A stretch of DNA of 35,442 bases from Caulobacteraceae bacterium (GCA_019746095.1 JAIESL010000080.1:1-35442), one strand, 5' to 3'; positions 7,990 through 18,820 are shown, numbered from the stretch's first letter. The notes: generated by a model from the sequence alone, not told the origin. Program-made: numbers and translations.

Positions 7990-9105
7990 TCAGCCGTTGG
8001 CAGCGGCGAAACTTCTGTCCTCGAACAGTCTCGGCGGGACGACTGCAGCGGCGACCGGCTCTGCCGCGAACGGCCGCCGGGCCAGCAGGTCGCCGTAGAC
8101 ATCGAGATAGCGGCGCGCCATCGCCGTGGCCGAGAAGCGCAGGTCAAACCGGGCCCGGATGGCGGCCCGGTCGAGCCGGTGCGCGCGACCCGCCGCGGCG
8201 ACCGCCTGTTCCAGGGTATCGACGAGAAAGCCGGTCTCGCCGTCCTCGATGACCTCAGGGGTCGAGCCGCAGCGGAAGGCGACGACCGGGGTGCCGCAGG
8301 CCATGGCCTCGATCATCACCAGGCCGAAGGGCTCGGGCCAGTCGATCGGGAACAGCAGGGCTTCGGCCCCGCCGAGGAAGGCCGACTTCTGGTGGTCGCC
8401 GATCTCGCCGACGAATTCGATCAGGGGATTGCCCTCGACCAGGGGGCGGATGACCGTCTCCCAATAGACCTTGTCGGCCGCGTCGACCTTGGCCGCGATC
8501 TTGAGGGGCCTGTTCAGCCGGGTGGCGATCTCGATGGCCCGGTCGGGACGTTTCTCGGGCGAGATGCGGCCGAGGAAGGCGAGGTAGCCCGCCGACTTCG
8601 CAGAGAATTCGTACAGGTCACCCGGCATTCCGTGATGCACGGTGGCCTTCCAGTTGGCGCGGGGCAGGGGCCGGCGCTGGTCGTCGGAGATGGAGACCAG
8701 GCCGAACTCGCTCCAGCGTTCGTAGACGGTGCCGATGTCCTTCATGTCCAGCCGGCCGTGCAGGGTGGTGATCGTCTTGTCGGCGCAGCGCGGGAAGAAG
8801 GGGAAATGGATCATGTCGGTGTGGAAATGGATCACGTCGAACTCGTCGGCGCGCTTCAGGACCTCCGCCAGCAGGGTCATGTGCGCGGCCAGGTCTGACT
8901 TCAGCGGGGCGGGATCCAGCCGGATGGCCTGATCCCGCACGGGGACCAGACGGGCGCGGGTCCGGGCGTCGGCGCTGGCGAACAGGGTCACCTCATGACC
9001 CAGATCGACGAGGGCGTCTGTCAGATGGGCGACGACGCGCTCGGTGCCGCCATAGAGCCTGGGCGGCACGGCCTCATACAGGGGCGTAACCTGGGCGATT
9101 TTCAT
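7990..9105 (-). CDS. GT4-family glycosyltransferase
   Basis: The 371-residue protein has the GT-B fold of group 1 (GT4) retaining glycosyltransferases. The N-terminal half opens with MKIAQVTPLYE and a glycine-rich loop (LYGGTERVVAHLTDAL). The C-terminal half has FLGRISPEKRPDRAIEIA and the donor-binding E-x7-E region PEPFGLVMIEAMACGTPVVA, followed by STPEVIEDGETGFLV. The sugar donor and acceptor are not deducible. I chose the ATG at 9105 because GGGAG sits eight bases upstream; an ATG at 9111 leaves too little spacing. It is cotranscribed with the debranching-type enzyme downstream. No membrane helix or signal peptide is visible. Confidence 0.9.
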   Translation of the reverse strand: MKIAQVTPLYEAVPPRLYGGTERVVAHLTDALVDLGHEVTLFASADARTRARLVPVRDQAIRLDPAPLKSDLAAHMTLLAEVLKRADEFDVIHFHTDMIHFPFFPRCADKTITTLHGRLDMKDIGTVYERWSEFGLVSISDDQRRPLPRANWKATVHHGMPGDLYEFSAKSAGYLAFLGRISPEKRPDRAIEIATRLNRPLKIAAKVDAADKVYWETVIRPLVEGNPLIEFVGEIGDHQKSAFLGGAEALLFPIDWPEPFGLVMIEAMACGTPVVAFRCGSTPEVIEDGETGFLVDTLEQAVAAAGRAHRLDRAAIRARFDLRFSATAMARRYLDVYGDLLARRPFAAEPVAAAVVPPRLFEDRSFAAANG

Positions 9106-9178
9106 GGTCATGGCTCCCGGTGCTCCGGGAGGAGGAGGCACCGCGAGACTCAACCATGTTGCAGGTGCGAGGTTCCCC

Positions 9179-9208
9179 GAACGGGTCCCTTTCCTGCGGG
9201 ACCGGTTC
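9179..9208 (-). terminator. Hairpin after ccrM (possible terminator)
   Basis: Two 11-base arms (9179-9189 and 9198-9208) pair with one mismatch around an eight-base loop. The hairpin lies about 30 bases past the ccrM stop and about 75 bases before the glycosyltransferase start. There is no T-run, so terminator activity is uncertain; it may instead stabilise the 3' end. Confidence 0.4.
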
Positions 9209-9239
9209 GGCTTACCGGCGTTTCAGTGGCCGCTGGCGG

Positions 9240-11284
<2,045 letters not shown>

Positions 11285-11297
11285 CGATCTGCGCGAC

Positions 11298-12386
11298 CTA
11301 AGCCAGGCCTGCGAATTTCCAGTCGAGCGTTTGGCCGGCATGGAACGGCACGACCTGGGTGTCGGCGGCGATCATCATCTCCGGCACCTGGTGCGCGACC
11401 CGGTCGATCCGGATCCGCTCCTCATTGAGGGGCAGCCCGTAGAAGCGCGGGCCATTCTCGGAGGCGAAGGCCTCGAGGTGATGCAGGGCCCCTTCTTCCT
11501 CGAAGGTCCGGGCATAGCTCTCGATGGCGAAGGGGGCGTTGAAAATGCCGGCGCAGCCGCAGGCCGATTCCTTGGCCCCGACGGCATGGGGGGCGGAGTC
11601 GGTGCCGAGGAAGAACCGGTCCGAACCCGAGGTCGCTGCCCGGCGCAGGGCGAGGCGGTGCACTTCCCGCTTGGCCACCGGCAGGCAGTAGAAATGCGGG
11701 CGGATCCCGCCCTGGAACATGGCGTTGCGGTTGAAGTCGAGGTGGTGTGGCGTGATCGTCGCCGCGACATTCGCCCCGGCGGTCTCGACGAAGGCCACGG
11801 CATCGGCGGTGGTGATGTGTTCGAACACCACCTTGAGGGCCGGGAAGTCGGCGATGATCCGGGTCAGGATGCGGTCGATGAACACCGCCTCGCGGTCGAA
11901 GATGTCGACATGGGAGTCCGTCACCTCGCCATGGACCAGAAGCGGCATGCCGATCTGCTGCATGATCTCGAGGACCGGATAGATCCGGCGGAAGTCGGTC
12001 ACGCCGTGGCTGGAGTTGGTCGTGGCATTGGCCGGATAGAGTTTGCAGGCGGTGAAGACGCCGGCGGTAAAGCCGCGTCCGACCTCGGTCGGATCGATGT
12101 CGTCGGTCAGATAGCAGGTCATCAGGGGGGTGAAGACCGTTCCCGGCTCGACCGCCGCCAGGATGCGCGCGCGATAGGCTTCGGCGGCCGCCGCGGTGGT
12201 GATCGGCGGCGCCAGGTTGGGCATGACGATGGCGCGGGCGAACTGGCGCGCCGTATGGTTGACGACCGAGGCCAGCATGGCACCGTCGCGCAGGTGCACA
12301 TGCCAGTCGTCAGGCCGGCGAATGACCAGTCCCGTGCCGGTGGCCGGGGCCGTCGGGGCCGCCGTTTCGGTTTCAGAGAGCGTCAT
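11298..12386 (-). CDS. pyrC: Dihydroorotase (type II)
   Basis: PyrC closes carbamoyl-aspartate to dihydroorotate in pyrimidine synthesis. The 362-residue protein has the amidohydrolase metal site: H29-V-H31 ([10 protein letters not shown]), the carboxylated lysine candidate K115 ([15 protein letters not shown]), H152 (VHGEVTD), H190 (FEHITT) and catalytic D263 (GTDSAPH). These spacings fit the E. coli PyrC class. The first 20 residues are a Thr/Ala-rich extension. The ATG at 12386 has GAGGAAC eight bases upstream; the longer reading frame above it is not supported. It diverges from ppdK across 242 bases and probably leads a small operon with the DUF6671-like gene. Confidence 0.96.
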   Translation of the reverse strand: MTLSETETAAPTAPATGTGLVIRRPDDWHVHLRDGAMLASVVNHTARQFARAIVMPNLAPPITTAAAAEAYRARILAAVEPGTVFTPLMTCYLTDDIDPTEVGRGFTAGVFTACKLYPANATTNSSHGVTDFRRIYPVLEIMQQIGMPLLVHGEVTDSHVDIFDREAVFIDRILTRIIADFPALKVVFEHITTADAVAFVETAGANVAATITPHHLDFNRNAMFQGGIRPHFYCLPVAKREVHRLALRRAATSGSDRFFLGTDSAPHAVGAKESACGCAGIFNAPFAIESYARTFEEEGALHHLEAFASENGPRFYGLPLNEERIRIDRVAHQVPEMMIAADTQVVPFHAGQTLDWKFAGLA

Positions 12387-12628
12387 CAGGCTGTTCCTCG
12401 GCGGACCCTCCCGGGGTCCATGGCATCGCTGTGCAGGCTGGATCCGGCACCTTGCGCATAGCGGCAGATGGGCCGGTTCGTCCAGTTCGCCCGGCCCGGG
12501 AGCCCACTGTGCCGCACCCGGCCGCGGGACTGCCACATCCGCTCACGGTTTGTTACGGCCCCGGCCTCGCCTTCGCGGGCGCAGCACGTTAGTCAGGCCG
12601 GATACGACCAGGGCTCAGGGGCTTGTCT

Positions 12629-15319
12629 ATGACTCAGTGGGTGTACGGCTTCGGCGGGGGCTCCGCCGACGGCGATGCGTCGATGAAGAACCTGCTCGGC
12701 GGCAAGGGGGCGAACCTTGCCGAGATGTCCTCGCTGGGCCTGCCGGTGCCGCCGGGCTTCACCATCACGACGGAAGCCTGCGTCCACTATTATTCGAATG
12801 GCCAGACCTATCCCGAGGCGCTGGCCGCCCAGGTCGCCGCCGGGCTGAAGACGGTCGAGACCGTGGTCGCCAAGACCTTCGGCGATGCGAGGAATCCCCT
12901 GCTGGTCTCGGTTCGCTCGGGGGCCCGCGCCTCCATGCCGGGCATGATGGACACGGTCCTGAACCTCGGCCTGAACGACGAGACGGTCGAGGGCCTTGCC
13001 GCCCTGTCCGGCGACCGCCGCTTCGCCTTCGACAGCTATCGCCGCTTCATCACCATGTACTCCAGCGTCGTGCTCGGCCTGAGCCATGACGATTTCGAGG
13101 AGGTGCTGGACGACCACAAGGACCGGCTGGGCGTCACCATCGACACCGACCTGAGCGCTTCCGACTGGGAAAAGGTCGTCGTCGACTACAAGGCCGTGGT
13201 CGAGGACCGTCTGGGGCACGCCTTCCCGCAGGATCCGCATGACCAGCTCTGGGGGGCCGTCTCGGCCGTCTTTGCCAGCTGGATGAACGACCGGGCCAAA
13301 TTCTATCGCCGCATGCACGACATCCCCGAGAGCTGGGGCACGGCGGTGAATGTCCAGTCCATGGTCTTCGGCAACATGGGCGAGACCTCGGCCACGGGCG
13401 TGGCCTTCACCCGCAATCCCTCGACCGGCGAAGCCCGGCTGTACGGCGAGTTCCTGATCAATGCCCAGGGCGAGGATGTCGTCGCCGGCATCCGGACGCC
13501 CCAGTCGCTGACCAGGGCGGGCCGGGAAGAGATGGGCGAGACCGCGCCCTCGATGGAAGAGGCCATGCCGGTCGTCTTCGGCGAATTTGTCGATGTGGTC
13601 GGCCGGCTGGAGAGCCACTACCGCGACATGCAGGACATCGAGTTCACGGTCGAACAGGGCCGGCTGTGGATGCTGCAGACCCGCAACGGCAAGCGCACGG
13701 CCAAGTCGGCGCTGAAGATCGCGGTCGACCTTGCCGCCGAGGGGGTGATCTCCGAGGAGGAGGCCGTCTCCCGCGTCGAACCGGCGGCGCTGGACCAGCT
13801 GCTGCATCCGACCCTCGACCCGAAGGCCAGCCGCACCGTGGTGGCCTCCGGCCTGCCGGCCTCGCCCGGCGCGGCGACCGGCAAGATCGTCTTCGACGCC
13901 GATGAGGCCGAACGCCTGGCCCAGCTGGGTGATGCCGTCATCCTGGTGCGCGAGGAGACCTCGCCGGAGGATATTCACGGCATGCATGCGGCGCGCGGCA
14001 TCGTCACGGCCCGCGGCGGCATGACCAGCCACGCCGCCGTGGTGGCGCGCGGCATGGGCCGGCCCTGCGTCTGCGGCATCAATGAACTGTCGATCGACGA
14101 CAAGGCCGGAACCTTCACCGCCCGGGGCCGCACCTTCAAGGCCGGTGAGATCATCACCATCGACGGCTCGAAGGGCGAGGTTCTGGACGGGGCCGTGGCG
14201 ATGATCGAACCGGAGCTGACCGGTGATTTCCAGACCCTGATGGCCTGGGCCGACAAGGTTCGGCGCCTGAAGGTGCGCGCCAATGCCGAGACGCCGCTGG
14301 ACGCCCGGACCGCGCGCGGCTTCGGAGCCGAGGGCATCGGCCTGTGCCGGACCGAGCACATGTTCTTCGATGATGCCCGCATCGCCGCCGTGCGCGAGAT
14401 GATCCTGGCCGACGACGAGGCCGGCCGCCGTCTGGCCCTGGCCAAGATCGCGCCGTTTCAGAAGGCCGATTTCGTCGAACTGTTCACCATCATGGCCGGC
14501 CTGCCGGTCACCGTGCGCCTGCTGGATCCGCCGCTGCACGAGTTCATCCCCCACACCGACGCCGAGATCGATGCGCTCGCGGTCACCCAGGGTCTCGACG
14601 CCGCCAAGCTGAAACGCCGGGCCCGGGAACTGCACGAGACCAATCCCATGCTCGGCCACCGGGGTTGCCGGCTGGGCGTCGCCTATCCCGAGATCTATGA
14701 GATGCAGGTCCGCGCCATTCTCGAGGCGGCGCTGCAGGTGAAGCAGACGGCGGCCGAGGTTCCCATCCCCGAGATCATGCACCCGCTGGTCGCGCTCGGG
14801 CTGGAGATGAAATATCTGCGCGAACTGACCGACCGCACCGCCGAGGCCGTCTTCGCCGAGGCCGGGGACCGGGTCGACTATCTGGTCGGCACCATGATCG
14901 AACTGCCGCGCGCGGCCCTGCGTGCCGCCGACCTGGCCGAATATGCCGAGTTCTTCTCCTTCGGCACCAATGACCTGACCCAGACCACCTTCGGCATTTC
15001 GAGGGACGACTCCGGCCGTTTCCTGCAGGCCTATATGGACAAGGGCATCTTCGAGACCGATCCCTTCGTCCGCCTCGACCAGGACGGGGTCGGCGACCTG
15101 ATCCGTATCGCTGCCGAACGCGGCGGGGCGGCGCGTCCGGGCATCAAGATGGGCATCTGTGGCGAGCACGGCGGCGACCCGTCGTCGATCGCCTTCTGCG
15201 AGGCGGTCGGCCTCGACTACGTCAGTTGCTCACCCTACCGGGTGCCGATCGCCCGGCTGGCGGCGGCCCAGGCCGCGCTGGTGTCCCGGGGCGGAGAGGC
15301 GCGCGAGAAGGATCGGTAG
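12629..15319 (+). CDS. ppdK: Pyruvate, phosphate dikinase
   Basis: PPDK interconverts pyruvate, ATP and phosphate with phosphoenolpyruvate, AMP and pyrophosphate. The 896-residue length is typical. The N-terminal ATP-grasp domain shows NLLGGKGANLAEMSSLGLPV and SVRSGARASMPGMMDTVLNL. The swivelling phosphohistidine domain has ARGGMTSHAAVVARGMG, with the catalytic His near residue 468. The C-terminal TIM-barrel has LCRTEHMFF, the SFGTNDLTQTTFG segment and the catalytic Cys near 844 in GICGEHGGDP. The ATG at 12629 has AGGGG about seven bases upstream. It is monocistronic and meets the small GGSAH gene head-on at a shared hairpin. A long open frame on the opposite strand is a coding shadow. Confidence 0.97.
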   Translation: MTQWVYGFGGGSADGDASMKNLLGGKGANLAEMSSLGLPVPPGFTITTEACVHYYSNGQTYPEALAAQVAAGLKTVETVVAKTFGDARNPLLVSVRSGARASMPGMMDTVLNLGLNDETVEGLAALSGDRRFAFDSYRRFITMYSSVVLGLSHDDFEEVLDDHKDRLGVTIDTDLSASDWEKVVVDYKAVVEDRLGHAFPQDPHDQLWGAVSAVFASWMNDRAKFYRRMHDIPESWGTAVNVQSMVFGNMGETSATGVAFTRNPSTGEARLYGEFLINAQGEDVVAGIRTPQSLTRAGREEMGETAPSMEEAMPVVFGEFVDVVGRLESHYRDMQDIEFTVEQGRLWMLQTRNGKRTAKSALKIAVDLAAEGVISEEEAVSRVEPAALDQLLHPTLDPKASRTVVASGLPASPGAATGKIVFDADEAERLAQLGDAVILVREETSPEDIHGMHAARGIVTARGGMTSHAAVVARGMGRPCVCGINELSIDDKAGTFTARGRTFKAGEIITIDGSKGEVLDGAVAMIEPELTGDFQTLMAWADKVRRLKVRANAETPLDARTARGFGAEGIGLCRTEHMFFDDARIAAVREMILADDEAGRRLALAKIAPFQKADFVELFTIMAGLPVTVRLLDPPLHEFIPHTDAEIDALAVTQGLDAAKLKRRARELHETNPMLGHRGCRLGVAYPEIYEMQVRAILEAALQVKQTAAEVPIPEIMHPLVALGLEMKYLRELTDRTAEAVFAEAGDRVDYLVGTMIELPRAALRAADLAEYAEFFSFGTNDLTQTTFGISRDDSGRFLQAYMDKGIFETDPFVRLDQDGVGDLIRIAAERGGAARPGIKMGICGEHGGDPSSIAFCEAVGLDYVSCSPYRVPIARLAAAQAALVSRGGEAREKDR

Positions 15320-15327
15320 GTCCGCCG

Positions 15328-15352
15328 GCCCGGGCGTCAGGCGACGCCGGGC
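15328..15352. terminator. Hairpin between convergent ppdK and GGSAH gene
   Basis: GCCCGGGCGTC (15328-15338) and GACGCCGGGC (15343-15352) pair with one bulged G around a four-base loop. It sits nine bases after the ppdK stop and overlaps the stop of the convergent small gene (15337), so it could serve both strands. There is no clear T-tract on either side. Confidence 0.45.
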
Positions 15353-15600
15353 TGCAGGGCCCAGCGCATGGAGCCTTCGCCGAAGGGTCTGAAGAACAGG
15401 TCGCGGTAGTGTTCGAAGGCCTCAACGATCCGGTTGGCCAGGTCCTGGGCCACGGCTTCGCCGCGCTGCCGTTTCAGGGCGGCGATACACTGGACGACGT
15501 CCCGCTGGTGGGCCGAGCCCCCCATGCTTCTGAGCACAGCGGCGATGTCCTGCGCCAGCGGATCGATGTGCGTGCCCCATGGATTGGTGTTCTGCGCCAT
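15337..15600 (-). CDS. Small GGSAH-motif protein, likely winged-helix (paralogue 2)
   Basis: This 87-residue protein is a shorter paralogue of the one at 3348-3731. It shares HIDPL at about residue 11, an aliphatic helix, MGGSAHQRDVV, and the closing GEGSMRWAL. The middle segment (ANRIVEAFEHYRDLFF) would be the third helix before a beta-hairpin wing. I chose the ATG at 15600 because GGGAGAA lies six to seven bases upstream; the longer frame to 15642 lacks support. It lies 111 bases downstream of ychF on the same strand and converges with ppdK. Function is unknown; a nucleic-acid-binding role is inferred from the fold pattern only. Confidence 0.72.
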   Translation of the reverse strand: MAQNTNPWGTHIDPLAQDIAAVLRSMGGSAHQRDVVQCIAALKRQRGEAVAQDLANRIVEAFEHYRDLFFRPFGEGSMRWALQPGVA

Positions 15601-15711
15601 CCGGGATTCTCCCTGTTCTCGACACGGGCGAACCGGTCGCAAACTCTCGCCGACGATGCAAGCCGGACCGCGAATTCGTGATCGGGGCGAGGCCCTCGAG
15701 GTCGTCTCTGC

Positions 15712-16806
15712 TCAGTTGAAGAGGAAATTCATCACGTCGCCGTCCTTGACGACATAGCTCTTGCCCTCGGCCCGGAGCTTGCCGGCCTCGCGGGCCTTGG
15801 CCTCGCCCCTCAGGGTGACGAAATCCTCGAAGGCGATGGTCTCGGCGCGGATGAAGCCCTTTTCGAAATCGGTGTGGATCACGCCCGCCGCCTGGGGAGC
15901 CGTGGCGCCGATCGGAATGGTCCAGGCCCGGGCTTCCTTGGGTCCCACGGTGAAATAGGACTGCAGCCCCAGCAGGGCATAGGCCTCGCGGATCAGACGG
16001 TTCAGGCCGGGCTCGGCCAGGCCGAGGCTTTCGAGGAATTCGGCCTGTTCGGCAGGATCCAGAACGGCCAGTTCGGAATCGATCTTGGCCGAGATGACCA
16101 CGGCCTTGGCATTGTCCTGGGCGGCGCGGGCGGCCACCTGGTCGGACAGTTCATTGCCCTTGTCGGCCGAGTTCTCGTCGACGTTGGAGACATAGAGGGC
16201 GGGCAGGGAGGTCAGCAGCTGCAGCATGTGCCAGGCCTTCTGGTCCTCCTTGTCGACCTGGACGATGCGGGCGGGCTTGCCGGCGCGCAGGGGCGTCAGG
16301 GCCATGTTGATCAGGCGCAGTGTGGTCTGGGCCTCCTTGTCGCCGCCCTTGGCCTTCTTCTCGACGTTGACCACGCGCTTCTCGAGGCTTTCGAGGTCGG
16401 CCAGCATCAGTTCGGTCTCGATGATCTCGAGATCGCTGATCGGATCGATGCGGTTTTCGACATGGGTAATGTCGTCATCGATGAAGCAGCGGGCGACGAA
16501 GGCCACGGCGTCGCAGTCGCGGATATTGGCCAGGAACTGGTTGCCCAGGCCCTCGCCCTTGGACGCGCCGCGCACCAGTCCGGCGATGTCGACAAAGGTG
16601 ATCCGCGACGGAATGATCTCTTTCGAGCCGGCGATCTCCGCCAGGGCGTCGAGGCGCGGCTCCGGGACCGCCACATCGCCGGTGTTCGGCTCGATGGTGC
16701 AGAACGGATAGTTGGCGGCCTGTGCCGCCGCCGTCTTGGTCAGGGCGTTGAACAGGGTGGACTTGCCGACGTTGGGCAGGCCGACGATCGCGACTTTCAG
16801 GGCCAT
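15712..16806 (-). CDS. ychF: Ribosome-binding ATPase YchF (Obg-like)
   Basis: YchF/OLA1 proteins are P-loop NTPases of the Obg group that prefer ATP, bind ribosomes and influence stress responses. The 364-residue protein is the standard length (E. coli 363). It shows the G1 loop GLPNVGKS (9-16), G3 DIAGLVRGASKGEGLG (about 73-88) and a YVSNVDENS segment at the position of the altered G4 motif. The C-terminal TGS-like domain includes SYFTVGPKEARAWTI and ends MNFLFN. The ATG is at 16806. It stands 69 bases downstream of nothing on its own strand except the copper-chaperone gene, which reads towards it. Confidence 0.96.
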   Translation of the reverse strand: MALKVAIVGLPNVGKSTLFNALTKTAAAQAANYPFCTIEPNTGDVAVPEPRLDALAEIAGSKEIIPSRITFVDIAGLVRGASKGEGLGNQFLANIRDCDAVAFVARCFIDDDITHVENRIDPISDLEIIETELMLADLESLEKRVVNVEKKAKGGDKEAQTTLRLINMALTPLRAGKPARIVQVDKEDQKAWHMLQLLTSLPALYVSNVDENSADKGNELSDQVAARAAQDNAKAVVISAKIDSELAVLDPAEQAEFLESLGLAEPGLNRLIREAYALLGLQSYFTVGPKEARAWTIPIGATAPQAAGVIHTDFEKGFIRAETIAFEDFVTLRGEAKAREAGKLRAEGKSYVVKDGDVMNFLFN

Positions 16807-16874
16807 GGTCTTGGGGAGCTTTCGAGTGAGCGCGAGCCTTTAGCCCGTCGCGACCGGTTTGTCAGGGTCAGGCG

Positions 16875-17357
16875 TCAGTTCGCGGCGGGAGCGGTGGCCG
16901 CTTCCCCGTCCGGGGCCGCAGGTTGGCCGACGGTCGCGGTCACCTCGACGGCCGGTGAAGTCTCGAAGGTCAGGGTCAGGGCGACCGTGCCGCCGGCCAC
17001 CAGGGGCTCCTTGACCCCCAGCAGCATCAGGTGATTGCCGCCCGGCGCAAGGGTCACGGCCTCACCGGCGGGAAGGGGCAGGCCGTCCCGAAGCTCGGTC
17101 ATCATCATCATGCCGCTTTCGATCCGGCTCTCGTGGATCTGGACCAGATTGGCGTCGGCGCTGGCGACGCTGACCAGCCGGTCTGCGTTTGCACTGGTCA
17201 GGGTCAGATAGCAGCCGGTCATCTGGCGGCCCACCGGCGTTGGCCGGCAGACGGCTCCCGAGACCTCGACCGTGGCCGGTTCCCCGGACCCGGCACCGCC
17301 CGGGCTGCAGGCGGCCAGGGTCAGCAGGGCGAGGGCGAGGAGCGGGGTGCGGGTCAT
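16875..17357 (-). CDS. PCuAC-type copper chaperone, lipoprotein
   Basis: Periplasmic PCu(A)C proteins bind Cu(I) and help load the CuA or CuB site of cytochrome oxidase. The 160-residue protein has a lipobox (TLAAC, Cys17). The ligand pattern is present: H75 and M86 (H-x10-M), then H109-L-M111 in GGNHLMLLGV. The segment MTELRDGLPLPAGEAVTLAPGG is diagnostic. Two cysteines, C37 and C49, flank the turn RPTPVGRQMTG, where many relatives have no cysteine; they could form a disulfide. The C-terminal tail is Ala/Pro-rich. The ATG at 17357 begins the signal sequence; the longer frame overlaps pth. It follows pth by 73 bases. Confidence 0.87.
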   Translation of the reverse strand: MTRTPLLALALLTLAACSPGGAGSGEPATVEVSGAVCRPTPVGRQMTGCYLTLTSANADRLVSVASADANLVQIHESRIESGMMMMTELRDGLPLPAGEAVTLAPGGNHLMLLGVKEPLVAGGTVALTLTFETSPAVEVTATVGQPAAPDGEAATAPAAN

Positions 17358-17430
17358 CGGATCGGGCCTTTTCGGCGGCAGACAATGTCGTCCCGGCCGT
17401 ACAGGCGGGGCATCGGGGAGGGAAGGGCGG

Positions 17431-18072
17431 CTATTCGCCCCGGTCGGCATCCCGGGCCGCGTTCTGCGCGGCCTGGCGGGGGCTGAATTTCGGGGCGGGG
17501 GCCAGGCGCATGACCTCGGCCTGGTAGCGGTCGTCGTCACCGGCGAGGGCGAAGGGCAGGGCGTCGGCGACGGCGTCCAGCATCGGCTCCAGCCAGGTCT
17601 GGTCGGCCTTGTGGAAGTCGCTGAGCACATGGCCGTGGACCAGCTCCGGCGCGCCGGGGTGACCGACGCCCATGCGGGCGCGGCGGAAGTCGGGGCCGAG
17701 CTGGCTGATGAGGCTGCGTACGCCGTTCTGGCCCGCCGCCCCGCCGCCGGTCTTCATGCGAAAGCGGCCGGGGGCCAGGTCGATCTCGTCATGGAAGACG
17801 ATGACCGCGCCGGGCTGGACCTTGTAGAAGCGCGCCGCCTCGGCCACGGCCCGGCCGCTCTCGTTCATATAGGTCTGGGGCTTCATCAGCAGGATGCGCA
17901 CCGGACCACCGGGCGTGGCGACCTCGCCCTCGCGGATCACGGACTGGAATTTGGCCCGCTCGGGTCCGAACGACCACCGCCGCGCGATCTCGTCGGCGGC
18001 CATGAAGCCGATGTTGTGGCGGTTGCCCTGGTATCTGGGGCCCGGATTGCCCAGGCCGGCGATGATGATCAT
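17431..18072 (-). CDS. pth: Peptidyl-tRNA hydrolase
   Basis: Pth releases peptides from prematurely dropped peptidyl-tRNA so the tRNA can be reused. The 213-residue protein (E. coli 194) has N9 and catalytic H19 in GLGNPGPRYQGNRHNIGF, M69-N70 in KPQTYMNESG, and D95 in VFHDEIDL. The loop GGGAAGQNGVRS keeps N116 but has Gln115 where E. coli Pth has His113. The C-terminus is extended by about 20 Ala/Asp-rich residues. The ATG at 18072 starts the conserved MIIIAGLGNPG. It follows rplY by 78 bases, a common bacterial pairing, with a hairpin between them. Confidence 0.96.
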   Translation of the reverse strand: MIIIAGLGNPGPRYQGNRHNIGFMAADEIARRWSFGPERAKFQSVIREGEVATPGGPVRILLMKPQTYMNESGRAVAEAARFYKVQPGAVIVFHDEIDLAPGRFRMKTGGGAAGQNGVRSLISQLGPDFRRARMGVGHPGAPELVHGHVLSDFHKADQTWLEPMLDAVADALPFALAGDDDRYQAEVMRLAPAPKFSPRQAAQNAARDADRGE

Positions 18073-18090
18073 GGGGCGAAGTCCGGATAA

Positions 18091-18127
18091 GGAAACGGCC
18101 CCGTCCGTTTCCGGAAGGGGCCGTTCC
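18091..18127 (-). terminator. Hairpin between rplY and pth
   Basis: ACGGCCCC (18095-18102) and GGGGCCGT (18117-18124) form a perfect eight-base stem. On the minus strand it is followed by TTTCCTTAT, a weak T-rich tail. It could reduce readthrough from rplY into pth or process the shared transcript. Confidence 0.45.
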
Positions 18128-18150
18128 AGTAGCATCTTGTGGGAAGGCGA

Positions 18151-18768
18151 TCAGCCCTCGGCGGTGCCTTCGGCATCGGCGCCGTCGGCGGCGGCCGAGA
18201 CGGCGGCCGAGGACGACTTGATCAGGGCGATCACGAAGTCACGGTCGGCGATGGCGGGTGCCACGTCCTTGGGAGCCTTGAGGTCGGCCCAACGGATGGT
18301 GTCGCCCAACTTGTGGCCGGCCAGGTCGACGATCAGGTCTTCCGGGATGTGATCCGCACGGACCTTCACCTCGACCGCGTGACGGACGATTTCCAGCACG
18401 GCGCCCTGACGGAAGGCTTCGCACTTGTCCTGGTTGATGAAGTGGACCGGGACCTCGATCTTGATGGTCTGGGTCTCATCGACCCGCATGAGGTCGAAAT
18501 GCAGCGGGCGGTCAGTGACCGGGTCGAACTGGACATCGCGCGCGATGACCGGCTGCGATTCCGTGCCGTACTTCAGCGTCACCAGGTGACCCAGCAGCTT
18601 GCCGGTGTAGAGCGACTTGCGGAAGTCGCGCTCGTTCACCGAGATGGCCACGGGGGCCTTGTCGCCGCCGTAAAGCACGCCGGGGACCATGCCAGCGCGG
18701 CGCGCGGCGCGAGCGCCACCGGTGCCGACGCCGCTACGGACGTCCACGTTCAGAATGATCTCGGCCAT
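18151..18768 (-). CDS. rplY: 50S ribosomal protein L25 (Ctc-type)
   Basis: L25 binds 5S rRNA in the large ribosomal subunit. The 205-residue protein is the long two-domain (Ctc) form. The N-terminal domain has GTGGARAARRAGMVPGVLYGG and the 5S-binding region; RDVQFDPVTDRPLHFDLMRV lies near residues 78-97. The C-terminal domain has the IPVHFIN-type strand (KIEVPVHFINQDK) and DLAGHKLGDTIRWADL. The tail is Ala/Asp/Glu-rich. The ATG at 18768 follows a GAGGCGAGGCG stretch. A terminator-like hairpin lies immediately upstream, so leader control is plausible. It precedes pth on the same strand. Confidence 0.95.
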   Translation of the reverse strand: MAEIILNVDVRSGVGTGGARAARRAGMVPGVLYGGDKAPVAISVNERDFRKSLYTGKLLGHLVTLKYGTESQPVIARDVQFDPVTDRPLHFDLMRVDETQTIKIEVPVHFINQDKCEAFRQGAVLEIVRHAVEVKVRADHIPEDLIVDLAGHKLGDTIRWADLKAPKDVAPAIADRDFVIALIKSSSAAVSAAADGADAEGTAEG

Positions 18769-18790
18769 CGCCTCGCCTCAACAACACAAA

Positions 18791-18820
18791 CGCCGCGCTG
18801 ACCAGTCAGCCCTCGCGGCG
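18791..18820 (-). promoter_or_regulatory. Terminator-like hairpin in the rplY leader
   Basis: An outer stem CGCCGCG/CGCGGCG (18791-18797 with 18814-18820) encloses an inner stem GCTGAC-CA-GTCAGC (18797-18810), with four unpaired bases on one side. On the minus strand it is followed by TTTGTGTTGTTG and then the rplY ribosome site, 22 bases before the ATG. GC-rich stem plus T-rich tail is the shape of an intrinsic terminator placed as an attenuator. Confidence 0.45.

Noticed and set aside
12593..15169. 858-codon open frame on the strand opposite ppdK
   Set aside because: It lies wholly across a certain gene, has no recognisable domain, and is Gly/His/Arg/Asp-rich in the way expected of a high-GC coding shadow.
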